From: Ruegeria lacuscaerulensis
GTDB lineage: Bacteria; Pseudomonadota; Alphaproteobacteria; Rhodobacterales; Rhodobacteraceae
Length of the DNA stretch: 44,955 nt
Assembly (NCBI RefSeq): GCF_013031245.1
Contig: NZ_WPZL01000031.1
Span: 1 to 44,955 of the forward strand
Direction: 5' to 3'
Below, piece after piece: positions 31,210 to 39,932 of the stretch (positions are counted from its first letter, which is position 1; each line of letters starts with the position of its first letter). The notes beneath the pieces are model-generated. The model did no database searches, was not told the origin of the DNA, and saw only the letters and a list, made by a program, of their open reading frames with translations. The translations under genes were made by a program, and so were the position numbers.

Positions 31210-32733
31210 ATGACACCCGCAACGCCACTTTGGGAGTTTGTCGATATCACCAAGGCCTATCCCGGGGTTTTGGCGAATGACAAGGTTTGCATCCGGCTTA
31301 TGCCCGGTTCCATTCATGGGCTGCTGGGTGAAAATGGCTGTGGCAAGTCGACCATGATCAAGACTCTGTCCGGCGTACAGCAACCCGATAGCGGTCAAAT
31401 CCTGCACAATGGCAAGCCGGTCACGATCAGCGACCCGCAGGCGGCACGTGAATTGGGTGTCGCAACAGTTTTTCAGGAATTCTCGATCGTGCCCACTTTG
31501 TCGGTTGGCGAGAACATCTTCCTTGGCAATATGCCTCGGTCCCGCTTTGGTGTGATCGACTGGACCAAGGTCCACCACGAAGCCGCTCGCGTTCTGGCGG
31601 AAATGGATGTCGATGTTTCACCCGAAACCATCACCGGCTCGCTATCGGTCGGCGAGCAACAACTGGTCGAGATCGCGAAAGCCGTCGCGATGGACGCCCG
31701 CATGATCATCCTGGATGAGCCAACAGCGGCATTGGGTGAAGATGAAATTGAGCGCCTGCACCAGCTACTGCGCAAAATGCGTGAGCGCGGCACCGCTATT
31801 CTCTATGTGTCGCACAGGCTGGATGAGGTTGAACGGATCGTTGATGAAGTGACGATCCTGCGCAACGGCTGTGTTGTGCGTGCAAGTGGCGAGACCAAGA
31901 TCAACGTCTCTGAGATTGTCAGCGCAATGGTCGGTGAGGACATTGGTGAGCATTATCCGAAGGAGCAGAACGCAGCCAAGGATATTGTGTTAGAGGCAGC
32001 GGGTCTGGCCACCAATTCGGGCGTGAATGATGTATCGTTTTCGTTGCACCGAGGTGAAGTTCTGGGCTTGGGTGGTGTATTGGGCAGTGGCCGCACAGAG
32101 ATTGCCCGCGCCCTATTCGGGACAGATGAGCTAACCGCCGGGCAGATGTCACTGAACGGCAAACCGGTTCGCTTTCGTCGGGAAATTGATGCGATCCGTG
32201 CGGGCTTGGCTCTTGTCCCAGAGAACCGAAAGTTTGACGGGCTGTTCTTCAATTTCCGCGCAAGCGGGAACGTCACCGCAGCGTCCCTTGGCGGGCTAAG
32301 CCGGTTCGGCGTGTTGAATCTTAAGGCGGAAGAGCAAGCTACCCATGACCTGATCCGCGATCTGGAAATCTCGACCCAGGCTGAGGAAAAGACGGTCAAC
32401 TTTTTGTCTGGTGGCAATCAGCAGAAGATTGTTATTGCACGTTGGCTGTTCTCAGCCTCGGACATTCTGATCCTTGATGAGCCGACGCAGGGGATCGATA
32501 TCGGCGCGAAGATCGCTGTTTACAAGCTGATTAACAGGCTCACGCGGGCGGGAAAATCGATCATTCTGATCAGTTCAGACCATGATGAGTTGCTTGCGAT
32601 GAGCGATCGGATTGCCGTCGTGCAGCACGGAACCATAGTGCGCACGGTCGATGCATCCGACCTTACTCATGACGACCTTGTGCGCGCGTCCGCCGACACT
32701 CCTCAATCCAAGCCTAAGGAGGCTTTCGCATGA
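31210..32733 (+). CDS. double ATPase of ribose-type ABC transporter 2
   Basis: 507 residues with two ATPase halves. N-terminal: Walker A GENGCGKST, signature LSVGEQQ, Walker B IILDEPTAAL. C-terminal: degenerate Walker A GVLGSGRTE, intact LSGGNQQK, Walker B LILDEPTQGID. It overlaps the permease gene by four bases (ATGA). The RbsA-like architecture and the flanking binding protein and permease make the assignment secure; the sugar is unknown. Confidence 0.94.
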   Translation: MTPATPLWEFVDITKAYPGVLANDKVCIRLMPGSIHGLLGENGCGKSTMIKTLSGVQQPDSGQILHNGKPVTISDPQAARELGVATVFQEFSIVPTLSVGENIFLGNMPRSRFGVIDWTKVHHEAARVLAEMDVDVSPETITGSLSVGEQQLVEIAKAVAMDARMIILDEPTAALGEDEIERLHQLLRKMRERGTAILYVSHRLDEVERIVDEVTILRNGCVVRASGETKINVSEIVSAMVGEDIGEHYPKEQNAAKDIVLEAAGLATNSGVNDVSFSLHRGEVLGLGGVLGSGRTEIARALFGTDELTAGQMSLNGKPVRFRREIDAIRAGLALVPENRKFDGLFFNFRASGNVTAASLGGLSRFGVLNLKAEEQATHDLIRDLEISTQAEEKTVNFLSGGNQQKIVIARWLFSASDILILDEPTQGIDIGAKIAVYKLINRLTRAGKSIILISSDHDELLAMSDRIAVVQHGTIVRTVDASDLTHDDLVRASADTPQSKPKEAFA

Positions 32734-33731
32734 AGCGGATCTTTGACACCCAGTTGATCGGACCATTTGCAGCAATGGTGATCGTCGCACTGATCGTTGC
32801 ACTTACGACGGAACGCTTCCTGAACCCGGGTAACCTTTCAAACCTGTCCCTACAGGTAAGCATCGTGGCCTTGATCGCAATCGGGTCTACTATCGTGATC
32901 TTCGCTGCGGGCATCGATCTGAGCTCCGGGTCTATGGTGGCTTTGCTGACCATGATCCTTGCGCAGATGTTGAAATTTGTTGGCATTCCACTGGTTCTGG
33001 CGTTGCCACTCATTCTTCTCATGGGCGGATTGCTTGGTCTGTTCATTGGGCTGATAACAGCCTACGGGCGTATCCCGTCTTTCATCACAACATTGGCGGC
33101 GTTGATTGCCTTCAGGGGCCTTGCGCTGACCTTCAACAATGGGTCTCCGATCTTCTCGCTGGATCCGGCGCTGGAGCCAATCTTTTACGGCAAGCTGTTC
33201 GGCGTTCCGATGCCTTTCTTCTACCTCGTGTTCTTCTACGTCCTTGCCGCGTTCACTATGAACTTCACGAAACTCGGCCGTGAGATCTATGCCGTGGGTG
33301 GTAACCCAGCCGCTGCCGTTCTGACGGGTATTAACGTACGTAAAGTTCAGACGACGACATTTGTCATCGCGGGTTTTATGACTGCGGTTGGTGCGATCCT
33401 GATGTCAGCGCGCCTCAACTCTGGTTCGCCCAACTATGGCCAGACGCTGGAACTGCAGGCCATTGCCGCTGCTGTTGTCGGCGGAGCCAGCCTTGCAGGC
33501 GGACGCGGCAACATCCTCGCCACGCTGATGGGGGCGATGACAATCGTTATCGTCCAGAATGGTTTGAACCTAAACGCTGCGCCATCTTCGGTTCAGAACA
33601 TCGTGCTGGGCCTGATCATTCTGTTGGCCGTTGGTATAGACATGTGGCGCGCGGAAATTTCGGCCTTGATGGGTCGAATGTTCGGTCGCCCTTCATCGCA
33701 GCAGTCATCTAACGTCAAGAAGGAGGCCTGA
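32730..33731 (+). CDS. permease of ribose-type ABC transporter 2
   Basis: 333 residues, RbsC family, about 8-10 helices. Conserved segments GSTIVIFAAGIDLSSGSMVALLTM and AAAVVGGASLAGGRGNILATLMG are present. The start ATG overlaps the ATPase stop. The following SDR gene begins one base after its stop, so transport and metabolism are tightly coupled. Confidence 0.94.
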   Translation: MKRIFDTQLIGPFAAMVIVALIVALTTERFLNPGNLSNLSLQVSIVALIAIGSTIVIFAAGIDLSSGSMVALLTMILAQMLKFVGIPLVLALPLILLMGGLLGLFIGLITAYGRIPSFITTLAALIAFRGLALTFNNGSPIFSLDPALEPIFYGKLFGVPMPFFYLVFFYVLAAFTMNFTKLGREIYAVGGNPAAAVLTGINVRKVQTTTFVIAGFMTAVGAILMSARLNSGSPNYGQTLELQAIAAAVVGGASLAGGRGNILATLMGAMTIVIVQNGLNLNAAPSSVQNIVLGLIILLAVGIDMWRAEISALMGRMFGRPSSQQSSNVKKEA

Positions 33732-33732
33732 G

Positions 33733-34521
33733 ATGGATCTGGGGCTCAAAAACAAGCTGGTCCTGGTGACTGGTTCAGGTTCCGGCATCGGCAAAGCCAC
33801 TGCGCGGGGCTACCTGGAAGAAGGCGCGCGGGTCATCGTGCATGGCCTGACCGAGGCGGAAGTGTCCGCCTGCGTCGACGATCTGTCACCTCTGGGCAAG
33901 GTTGAAGGCATTGCGGCCGACTTAACCAAGACCTCTGATGCGGAAACTCTGGCGGAGTTTGCGCGAGCGCGGGGTGCGGTGGATGTTCTGGTGAATAATG
34001 TCGGCATCTTTTCGGTTAAGCCGTTCGAGGATCTCACGGATGACGACTGGATGCATTACTTCAACATCAATGTCCTGTCCGCCGTTCGGATGAGCCGGAT
34101 TTTCTTACCTGACATGCTTGACCGAGATCAGGGATCTATCATCAACATGGCCAGCGAAGCGGCAGTGAAACCACTTCCCCAGATGGTGCATTACTCTGTT
34201 ACCAAAACTGCCATGTTAGGTCTTACACGTGGCATGGCAGAGCTTACAAAGGGGACAAAAGTTCGGGTTAATTCGATCCTGCCTGGTCCGACCTGGACCG
34301 AAGGTGTCGAAGCCTATTTTGACGGCCTCGCCGATCAGAAGGGTGAGCCGCTCGACACTATCGTCGACAATTACTTCAAATCAGATGAGCCCACATCGCT
34401 CATACAGCGCTTTGTCCAACCAGACGAAGTCGCCCGCATGATCGTCACGATCTCAGCAAGCACAGCCTCTAATGGTTCTGCGCATCGGATCGAAGGCGGC
34501 ATCGTTCGCAACATTCTTTAA
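33733..34521 (+). CDS. short-chain dehydrogenase/reductase 1
   Basis: 262 residues, classical SDR. The cofactor loop is TGSGSGIG (residues 14-21), NNVG follows, and the catalytic Tyr-x-x-x-Lys is YSVTK with a preceding Ser in MASEAAV. It probably oxidises or reduces a sugar or sugar-acid hydroxyl. GGAGG of the Shine-Dalgarno overlaps the permease end. The long insert after PGPTW (EGVEAYFDGLADQKG) is at the substrate loop. The substrate is not deducible. Confidence 0.9.
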   Translation: MDLGLKNKLVLVTGSGSGIGKATARGYLEEGARVIVHGLTEAEVSACVDDLSPLGKVEGIAADLTKTSDAETLAEFARARGAVDVLVNNVGIFSVKPFEDLTDDDWMHYFNINVLSAVRMSRIFLPDMLDRDQGSIINMASEAAVKPLPQMVHYSVTKTAMLGLTRGMAELTKGTKVRVNSILPGPTWTEGVEAYFDGLADQKGEPLDTIVDNYFKSDEPTSLIQRFVQPDEVARMIVTISASTASNGSAHRIEGGIVRNIL

Positions 34522-34543
34522 CTGCTAACTGGAGGAGCCTGCT

Positions 34544-35038
34544 ATGGCCGCTCTTACTTTCTCTCACATCGGCATCACAGTTCCCGACCTGGAAAAAGCC
34601 GTGGAGTTCTATTCCAAGGCATTCGGCCTTTACGTGCTGATGGAACCAACTGAAATCCTGCATGACGAAAGCGCCATCGGTCAGATGTGCGACGATGTAT
34701 TTGGGGAAGGCTGGGGAAGCTTCCGCATCGCGCACTTGTCGATGGGCGACGGTGTTGGCATCGAATTGTTTGAGTTCCCGAAGACCGTCGAAGAAGAACG
34801 CCCGTTTGAATATTGGCGGCGGGGCTTGTTTCATTTCTGCGTACAGGACGAGGATCTGGAAGGCCGCATCAAGGTCATCGAAGACCTGGGCGGGCGCCAG
34901 CGCATGAGCCAAGTGCGCAAGTATTATCCAGGTGAAAAACCCTATCGCATGGTCTATATGGAAGACCCGTTTGGCAACATTTTCGAGCTCTACAGCCACT
35001 CGTACGAATTGACCTATTCGGCGGGTGCTTATGACTGA
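34544..35038 (+). CDS. VOC (glyoxalase/bleomycin-resistance fold) protein
   Basis: 164 residues. Two beta-alpha-beta-beta-beta repeats: FSHIGITVPDLEKAVEFYSKAFGLYVL and later GLFHFCVQDEDLEGRIKVIEDLGG, ending with MEDPFGNIFELYSHS. Candidate metal ligands are His8, His in LFHFCV and Glu in IFELYS. The family includes glyoxalase I, epimerases and dioxygenases. With methylglyoxal synthase in the same operon a glyoxalase-like role is possible but unproven. GGAGGAG lies upstream of the ATG. Confidence 0.85.
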   Translation: MAALTFSHIGITVPDLEKAVEFYSKAFGLYVLMEPTEILHDESAIGQMCDDVFGEGWGSFRIAHLSMGDGVGIELFEFPKTVEEERPFEYWRRGLFHFCVQDEDLEGRIKVIEDLGGRQRMSQVRKYYPGEKPYRMVYMEDPFGNIFELYSHSYELTYSAGAYD

Positions 35039-36062
35039 TCGCGCCAACTTTCCCCCCAGAACGGACAGGCCCAAGGTCGTGATAACCGACTACGACTTTG
35101 GTGATGTTGCCGTTGAAACGGAAATCCTGGAAGCCGCAGGTGCTGAGGTGATCGCGCTTCAGGCCAAGCGTCAGGAAGACCTGTTTGACGTCGCGCCGCA
35201 TTGCGCAGCGATGATGAACCAATATGCCCGGATCGGGAAGGAAACGATCACGCGGATGCGGAACTGCGAGGTCATCGCGCGTTATGGTGTAGGCGTGGAT
35301 ATCGTGGATGTCGGCACGGCGACGGAAAAAGGCATCCTCGTCACCAATGTGCAAAACTATTGCACCGAGGAAGTCGCCGATCATGCGATTTCCCTTTGGC
35401 TGACCCTGGCACGCAAGCTGCCCGACTATGATCGGGCCACCCATGCTGGGGTCTGGCAGTGGCAAAGCGGGCAGCCGGTTTACCGGTTGCGCGGGCGGAC
35501 GATGGGTGTCGTCTCGCTGGGTAAAATCGGACAAGCCATCGTGGCGCGGGCGCAATCCTTCGGAGTTACGGTCATCGCTTACGACCCGTACTTGCCAAGA
35601 GAAGTCGCCGCGAAGATTGGGGTCGAGCTGGTGAGCAAGCCTGAATTGCTGGCAAGGTCCGACTATATCCTGATGCAAGCGCCGATGACGCCAAACACCC
35701 ATCACTTTCTGTCAGATGCCGAATTCTCGGTCATGAAACCGGGTGCGATACTCGTGAACACGGGACGCGGACCAACGGTCGACAACAAGGCCCTGTTCCG
35801 GGCGCTGACCGAAGGCCATCTGGCTGCCGCCGGGCTCGACGACCCCGAAGAAGAGCCGGCCAAGCGCGCCAACTGGACGCCTGATGACAACCCGTTGTTC
35901 ACACTGCCCAACGTCCTCGTAACGCCGCATGCGGCCTACTATTCCGAGGAATCCATACACGCAGCGCGAGTCACTGCGGCCACGCAAGTGGCCAAGGTCC
36001 TGACAGGACAAAAACCCGACTACACAGTCAATGCCGACGCATTGGCCGTATCTACCGCATAA
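35031..36062 (+). CDS. D-isomer 2-hydroxyacid dehydrogenase, CtBP-like
   Basis: 343 residues from ATG 35031; a GTG two codons earlier is the alternative. The NAD loop is SLGKIG within GVVSLGKIGQAIVARAQSFGV. The catalytic Arg (NTGRGP), Glu (DDPEEEP) and His (VTPHAAYYSEES) region is complete. The sequence resembles the C-terminal-binding-protein group found in bacterial sugar-acid clusters. It would interconvert a 2-keto acid and a D-2-hydroxy acid. The start overlaps the VOC stop by eight bases. Confidence 0.9.
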   Translation: MTDRANFPPRTDRPKVVITDYDFGDVAVETEILEAAGAEVIALQAKRQEDLFDVAPHCAAMMNQYARIGKETITRMRNCEVIARYGVGVDIVDVGTATEKGILVTNVQNYCTEEVADHAISLWLTLARKLPDYDRATHAGVWQWQSGQPVYRLRGRTMGVVSLGKIGQAIVARAQSFGVTVIAYDPYLPREVAAKIGVELVSKPELLARSDYILMQAPMTPNTHHFLSDAEFSVMKPGAILVNTGRGPTVDNKALFRALTEGHLAAAGLDDPEEEPAKRANWTPDDNPLFTLPNVLVTPHAAYYSEESIHAARVTAATQVAKVLTGQKPDYTVNADALAVSTA

Positions 36063-36074
36063 CAGGAGACAAGA

Positions 36075-36764
36075 ATGCCAGACGTCAGCACGGACCTCAG
36101 GGTTTTCAATGATTTTGAAAGAAATTCGGAACTTCTCAAAAAATTCGACAAGGTGTTGGAGGCGTACTCTGCTGCTGCCATTTTTGCGGATGTGCAGTAC
36201 CGAACAGGTGTGATGGACAGCGCCATCAAGCCTGCTTTCCGCGCCAAGGTGACAGGCCAGGCCGTGACGGTTCAGCTTTCAAAAGGCGATCTGGTCGACC
36301 CATTGCAGGCGCTTGAAATGGGACAACCCGGGGACGTGATCGTCGTGGACGCGGGTGGTGATCGTCAAACGTCGGTCTGTGGTGGTTTAATGGGCGGTCT
36401 GGCCAAGAACCGTGGTATTCGCGGTATGATCGTAGATGGCACCGGGCGCGACACAGATGAGTTGGAAGACATCAACTGGCCAATCTGGACGCGCGCGATC
36501 ACACCGCGCGGAACGCACACGATGTTCTCGGAACGTAAAGAAGAACTTTCGATCAATGTGCCAATCGCCTGTGGGGGCGTCGTCGTAAACCCCGGAGATT
36601 TCATTGTAGCTGATCTTATGGGCGTCGTTGTGGTTCCACAGGAAATCGCCGAAGAAACCGTGCGCCTTGCTCAAGAACAAGCTGACCGTGAGGAGGAAAC
36701 CCGTAAATGGGTGGCCCAAGGCAAAACCGTTGAGGATCTGCTAAATGAATTCGGTCGCATCTGA
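36075..36764 (+). CDS. RraA / HMG-aldolase family protein
   Basis: 229 residues. The family core is visible: GDVIVVDAGGDRQTSVCGGLMGGLAKNRG, then GMIVDGTGRDTDEL with the Arg-Asp pair that binds substrate and metal. Members include 4-hydroxy-4-methyl-2-oxoglutarate/4-carboxy-4-hydroxy-2-oxoadipate aldolases and the RNase E regulator RraA. In a sugar-acid operon an aldolase or decarboxylase role on a 2-keto acid is more likely than RNA regulation (inference). AGGAG precedes the ATG. It overlaps dgoK by 20 bases. Confidence 0.85.
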   Translation: MPDVSTDLRVFNDFERNSELLKKFDKVLEAYSAAAIFADVQYRTGVMDSAIKPAFRAKVTGQAVTVQLSKGDLVDPLQALEMGQPGDVIVVDAGGDRQTSVCGGLMGGLAKNRGIRGMIVDGTGRDTDELEDINWPIWTRAITPRGTHTMFSERKEELSINVPIACGGVVVNPGDFIVADLMGVVVVPQEIAEETVRLAQEQADREEETRKWVAQGKTVEDLLNEFGRI

Positions 36765-37665
36765 GCCAGCGCTGATCGGCGTAGATTGGGGCACTTCATC
36801 GTTCCGTGCATTTCTCATTGGTGCGGAGGGCGAGGTGATCGATGGGGTCTCGTCGCCTGAAGGTATCATGCAGGTTGCAGGACAAACCTTTGAGGCGGTC
36901 CTTGATCGTCTCATCGGCCCTTGGGTCGCCAAGGCTAACCTGCCGATCCTGGCATCTGGCATGATCACCAGCCGCAATGGCTGGGTAGAAACGCAGTATG
37001 CCGAAATGCCGCTGGGTGCTGGCGGTCTTGCGCGAGCGTTGGTCCCGCACGAAGCGGCCAACGGAGCGCGTATTCATTTTGTGACAGGTGCCTCGACAGA
37101 ACATGCTGGAGGACCGGACGTAATGCGCGGCGAGGAGACCCAGATCATCGGGGCATCTTCGCTAGGCTTGAGCGAAGGCATGTTCGTGATGCCGGGAACG
37201 CACAGCAAATGGGTTCAAGTTGCGGATGGGAAGATCGTGGATTTCTCGACCTACATGACAGGTGAGATCTTTTCGGCGCTGAAAGAACACACGATCCTTG
37301 GCACCTTGATGAAGGAGGACGCCTTCAGCGAAGACGCTTTCGTGATGGGCGTCAAGGCGGGCCTCAGTGGTGAGTCGAACCTGCTGCACAGCCTGTTTCA
37401 TGTCCGGACGCTTCCTCTTATGGGCAAAATCCCAAAGGTTGCTACGGCCGATTACTTGTCTGGCTTGTTGATCGGGACCGAGGTTGCTGCCGCGACCGGC
37501 GAAGTAAAAGACGTCGGCACGATCACTGTTGTTGGACGTAGCGATTTGTCTGACCGATACGAAATAGCGCTTCGAACTGCTGGATTCGACAGCCGTCGCG
37601 CGCCTGATGATATCGTTGCGAAAGGGCATTTTCTGATTGCTCGCGCTGCGGGGTTGGTCGGATGA
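36745..37665 (+). CDS. dgoK: 2-dehydro-3-deoxygalactonokinase
   Basis: 306 residues, normal for DgoK. The phosphate-binding GVDWGTSSFRAFL opens the protein; GEETQIIGA, MPGTHSKWVQV and FSTYMTGEIFSAL are strongly conserved family segments. It phosphorylates 2-keto-3-deoxygalactonate (KDGal) at O6 with ATP. Directly followed by dgoA with a four-base overlap, the usual pairing. GAGG lies 9 bases before its ATG, inside the RraA gene. Confidence 0.95.
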   Translation: MNSVASEPALIGVDWGTSSFRAFLIGAEGEVIDGVSSPEGIMQVAGQTFEAVLDRLIGPWVAKANLPILASGMITSRNGWVETQYAEMPLGAGGLARALVPHEAANGARIHFVTGASTEHAGGPDVMRGEETQIIGASSLGLSEGMFVMPGTHSKWVQVADGKIVDFSTYMTGEIFSALKEHTILGTLMKEDAFSEDAFVMGVKAGLSGESNLLHSLFHVRTLPLMGKIPKVATADYLSGLLIGTEVAAATGEVKDVGTITVVGRSDLSDRYEIALRTAGFDSRRAPDDIVAKGHFLIARAAGLVG

Positions 37666-38288
37666 TTGACATCACCGCAGCTCTTGCTGAGAATCCGCTG
37701 ATTGCGATTTTGCGGGGGCTGGCACCAGAAAATGCGCGCCCGGTGTCTGATGTACTCTTCGATGCCGGGTTTCGGATAATCGAAGTGCCGCTCAACTCAC
37801 CGGACCCGCTGGAATCGATTGCGCAGATCGTTGCAAAACATGGCGCTCAAGCCATAGTCGGCGCTGGCACAGTGTTGACTACGGATCAGGTCGCGGCGGT
37901 CGCAGATGCAGGCGGGCGGATCATCGTGTCGCCCAATATGAACCCGGACGTCGGGCGCGCGGCTGTCGCTCGGGATCTTTATTGGTGTCCAGGAGTCATG
38001 ACCCCCTCCGAGGCCTTTACGGCGTTGGATATCGGAGCATCGGTCCTCAAATTTTTTCCGGCGGAAATGGTGCCGCCAGCTGCCATTGCTGCCATGCGCG
38101 CCGTATTGCCTGCAGACGCAGTCGTCGCAGCGGTAGGGGGCATAACGCCGGATACGATGGCGTCGTATCATGCCGCGGGTGTAGATGGATATGGGCTGGG
38201 CTCCGCGCTGTTCAAACCGAGCTATACATTGGATGATATCGGCCGGCGCGCGCGCGCCTTCACCAGTGTATTGGAGGAACTTGGATGA
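37662..38288 (+). CDS. dgoA: 2-dehydro-3-deoxy-6-phosphogalactonate aldolase
   Basis: 208 residues, class I KDPG/KDPGal aldolase. Glu41 (IIEVPLNSP) and the Schiff-base Lys130 (VLKFFPAE) are in place, with GAGTVL and AVGGITPDT phosphate-binding segments. It cleaves KDPGal to pyruvate and glyceraldehyde 3-phosphate. The FNSP/LNSP signature after the Glu favours the galactonate rather than the gluconate branch, and pairing with dgoK agrees. Translationally coupled to both neighbours by ATGA overlaps. Confidence 0.95.
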   Translation: MIDITAALAENPLIAILRGLAPENARPVSDVLFDAGFRIIEVPLNSPDPLESIAQIVAKHGAQAIVGAGTVLTTDQVAAVADAGGRIIVSPNMNPDVGRAAVARDLYWCPGVMTPSEAFTALDIGASVLKFFPAEMVPPAAIAAMRAVLPADAVVAAVGGITPDTMASYHAAGVDGYGLGSALFKPSYTLDDIGRRARAFTSVLEELG

Positions 38289-38986
38289 AACAGGCCCTTG
38301 TAACGGGCGGTACGCGAGGGATCGGTGCGGGTGTTGCACGGTCTTTGGCAGACGCAGGTTGGTCCGTCATTGCCGCATCCGCCTCCCAATCCGAATTGGA
38401 TGCATTCGAGCCTCAGGACGGGATAAAGGTGCAGATCTTGGATGTCACCGACCAGGCGTCCATCAATGATGTACTCGGCGAACTCACGGGTCTCAATGCC
38501 TTGGTGAACTGCGCAGGTATTCTTTTGCGTGGCGAAGAATATGACATCGACGTCTTCGCCAAGGTGCTCGATGTGAATCTGACCGGCACCATGCGCTGCT
38601 GTCTTGCCGCGCATCCATTGTTGGCTGAAGCGAGTGGGGCGATCGTCAACACCGCCTCTATGCTCAGTACCTTTGGTGGGCCTTTGGTTCCGGCGTATTC
38701 CGCTTCTAAGGGCGGCGTGGCACAGTTGACCAAGGCGCTCGCAGGTCGCTGGGCCGAAGACGGTATCCGGGTCAATGCCATCGCGCCGGGTTGGATTGAG
38801 ACAGAGATGACCCAGGGCCTTCGGGAAGACCCTGAACGAACAGCGGGGATCATGGCGCGTACGCCAATGAAACGCTGGGGGAAACCCGAAGAAGTCGGTG
38901 CGCTTGTGCAATGGCTTTTGAGTGAAAACGCCAGTTTTGTGACCGGATCGATCTATCCGGTCGATGGCGGCTATCTCGCTATGTGA
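38285..38986 (+). CDS. short-chain dehydrogenase/reductase 2
   Basis: 233 residues, classical SDR with TGGTRGIG at 7-14, NCAG, and catalytic YSASK. The closing FVTGSIYPVDGGY is typical of FabG-like sugar or keto-acid dehydrogenases, so the C-terminus is intact. Overlaps dgoA by four bases. Candidate roles are C1 oxidation of an aldose (galactose or fucose dehydrogenase type) or interconversion of a keto sugar acid; the sequence does not decide. Confidence 0.9.
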   Translation: MKQALVTGGTRGIGAGVARSLADAGWSVIAASASQSELDAFEPQDGIKVQILDVTDQASINDVLGELTGLNALVNCAGILLRGEEYDIDVFAKVLDVNLTGTMRCCLAAHPLLAEASGAIVNTASMLSTFGGPLVPAYSASKGGVAQLTKALAGRWAEDGIRVNAIAPGWIETEMTQGLREDPERTAGIMARTPMKRWGKPEEVGALVQWLLSENASFVTGSIYPVDGGYLAM

Positions 38987-38995
38987 GGAAAATCT

Positions 38996-39514
38996 ATGAA
39001 TGACGATGACACCGCCCGAATGCCATATCAATTGCCATTCCCCAAGGATGCGCAAGACGAGATCGTGATCCCGAATGCCATGAGTGAGGACGACAGACTA
39101 TGGGTTCCGCAGGCAGAGAACGTCTGGTTCCGACCGCTCTGCCTGAACCGCTCGCAAGGTTATTGGATGAACCTTCTCAAAGTGCGCAGAGCTGGTGTTC
39201 TTTCGCGGCACCGCCATCCACAGCCAGTCCACGGCTTCGTCCTGAAAGGGCGCTGGCATTATCTGGAACATGATTGGGTTGCGGAAGAAGGGGGATATGT
39301 CTTTGAGCCGCCGGGTGAGACTCATACCTTGGTCGTTCCCAACGATGTCGAAGAGATGGTCACCTATTTCCAGGTCAACGGCGTGATGTGCTATGTTGAT
39401 CCGTGGGGCAAGGTCACTGGCTACGAAGATGTCTTTACCAAGATTGATCTGTGCCGAAAACATTTCGCGGAAGTCGGTCTTGGAGAAGATTACGTTGAAC
39501 AATTCATCAGGTGA
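38996..39514 (+). CDS. cupin-domain protein
   Basis: 172 residues. One cupin barrel with metal-ligand candidates in RHRHPQPVHGFVLKG and the second motif PPGETHTLVV. It resembles the 2,4'-dihydroxyacetophenone dioxygenase-like cupins, a group of largely uncharacterised proteins; isomerase functions also occur among cupins in sugar clusters. AGGAAAA precedes the ATG by a few bases. The last 20 bases overlap mgsA. Confidence 0.85.
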   Translation: MNDDDTARMPYQLPFPKDAQDEIVIPNAMSEDDRLWVPQAENVWFRPLCLNRSQGYWMNLLKVRRAGVLSRHRHPQPVHGFVLKGRWHYLEHDWVAEEGGYVFEPPGETHTLVVPNDVEEMVTYFQVNGVMCYVDPWGKVTGYEDVFTKIDLCRKHFAEVGLGEDYVEQFIR

Positions 39515-39908
39515 TGCGCCGCGTTTCGCGCTTGTGGCCCATGATGCGCGAAAGGACGAAATCGTTGAATGGGTGGGTCTGCAATTGGCCCGCCTGTCCA
39601 GAGTACAAATCTTTTCGACAGGGACCACCGGTAGTCGCATTAAGCAAGCCTATCCACAACTGGATGTGACCTGCCTGAAAAGCGGACCACTCGGAGGCGA
39701 CCAACAGATCGGCGCCATGATCTGCGAAGAGAAACTGGATGCATTGATTTTCTTTGTCGACCCTCTCTCACCCATGCCACATGACGTCGACGTTAAGGCT
39801 CTGACCCGTCTCGCAACGGTATATGATCTGCCAATGGCATGTTCGCGCTCAACTGCGGATCTGATCGTGAAGGGACTGATTGACGGGGATGACAACACGC
39901 CTGTCTGA
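39495..39908 (+). CDS. mgsA: methylglyoxal synthase
   Basis: 137 residues from TTG 39495, chosen because GGAGAA lies 7-9 bases upstream and the protein then matches the family's N-terminus; no ATG fits. Residues H16 and K20 (VAHDARK), STGTTG 41-46, SGPLGGDQQ with Asp69, H96 and Asp99 (PHDVD) correspond to the catalytic and phosphate-binding residues of E. coli MgsA. It converts dihydroxyacetone phosphate to methylglyoxal and phosphate. Last gene of the rightward operon, which is an unusual place for it. Confidence 0.93.
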   Translation: MNNSSGDAPRFALVAHDARKDEIVEWVGLQLARLSRVQIFSTGTTGSRIKQAYPQLDVTCLKSGPLGGDQQIGAMICEEKLDALIFFVDPLSPMPHDVDVKALTRLATVYDLPMACSRSTADLIVKGLIDGDDNTPV

Positions 39909-39932
39909 CACGCTGCGCGCCGTAATTGCCGA

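Noticed and set aside
36075..36764. Naming the RraA-like gene as the RNase E inhibitor rraA
   Set aside because: It is embedded in a catabolic operon and keeps the Arg-Asp substrate/metal pair of the aldolase branch.
38222..39055. 277-codon minus-strand frame opposite the second SDR
   Set aside because: The plus strand encodes a complete SDR with all motifs; the minus frame has no recognisable motif and no ribosome-binding site.
22924..39908. Naming the island a D-galactonate or D-galacturonate operon
   Set aside because: dgoK and dgoA fit, but the dehydratase is missing and the dehydrogenase and transporter substrates cannot be read from sequence.
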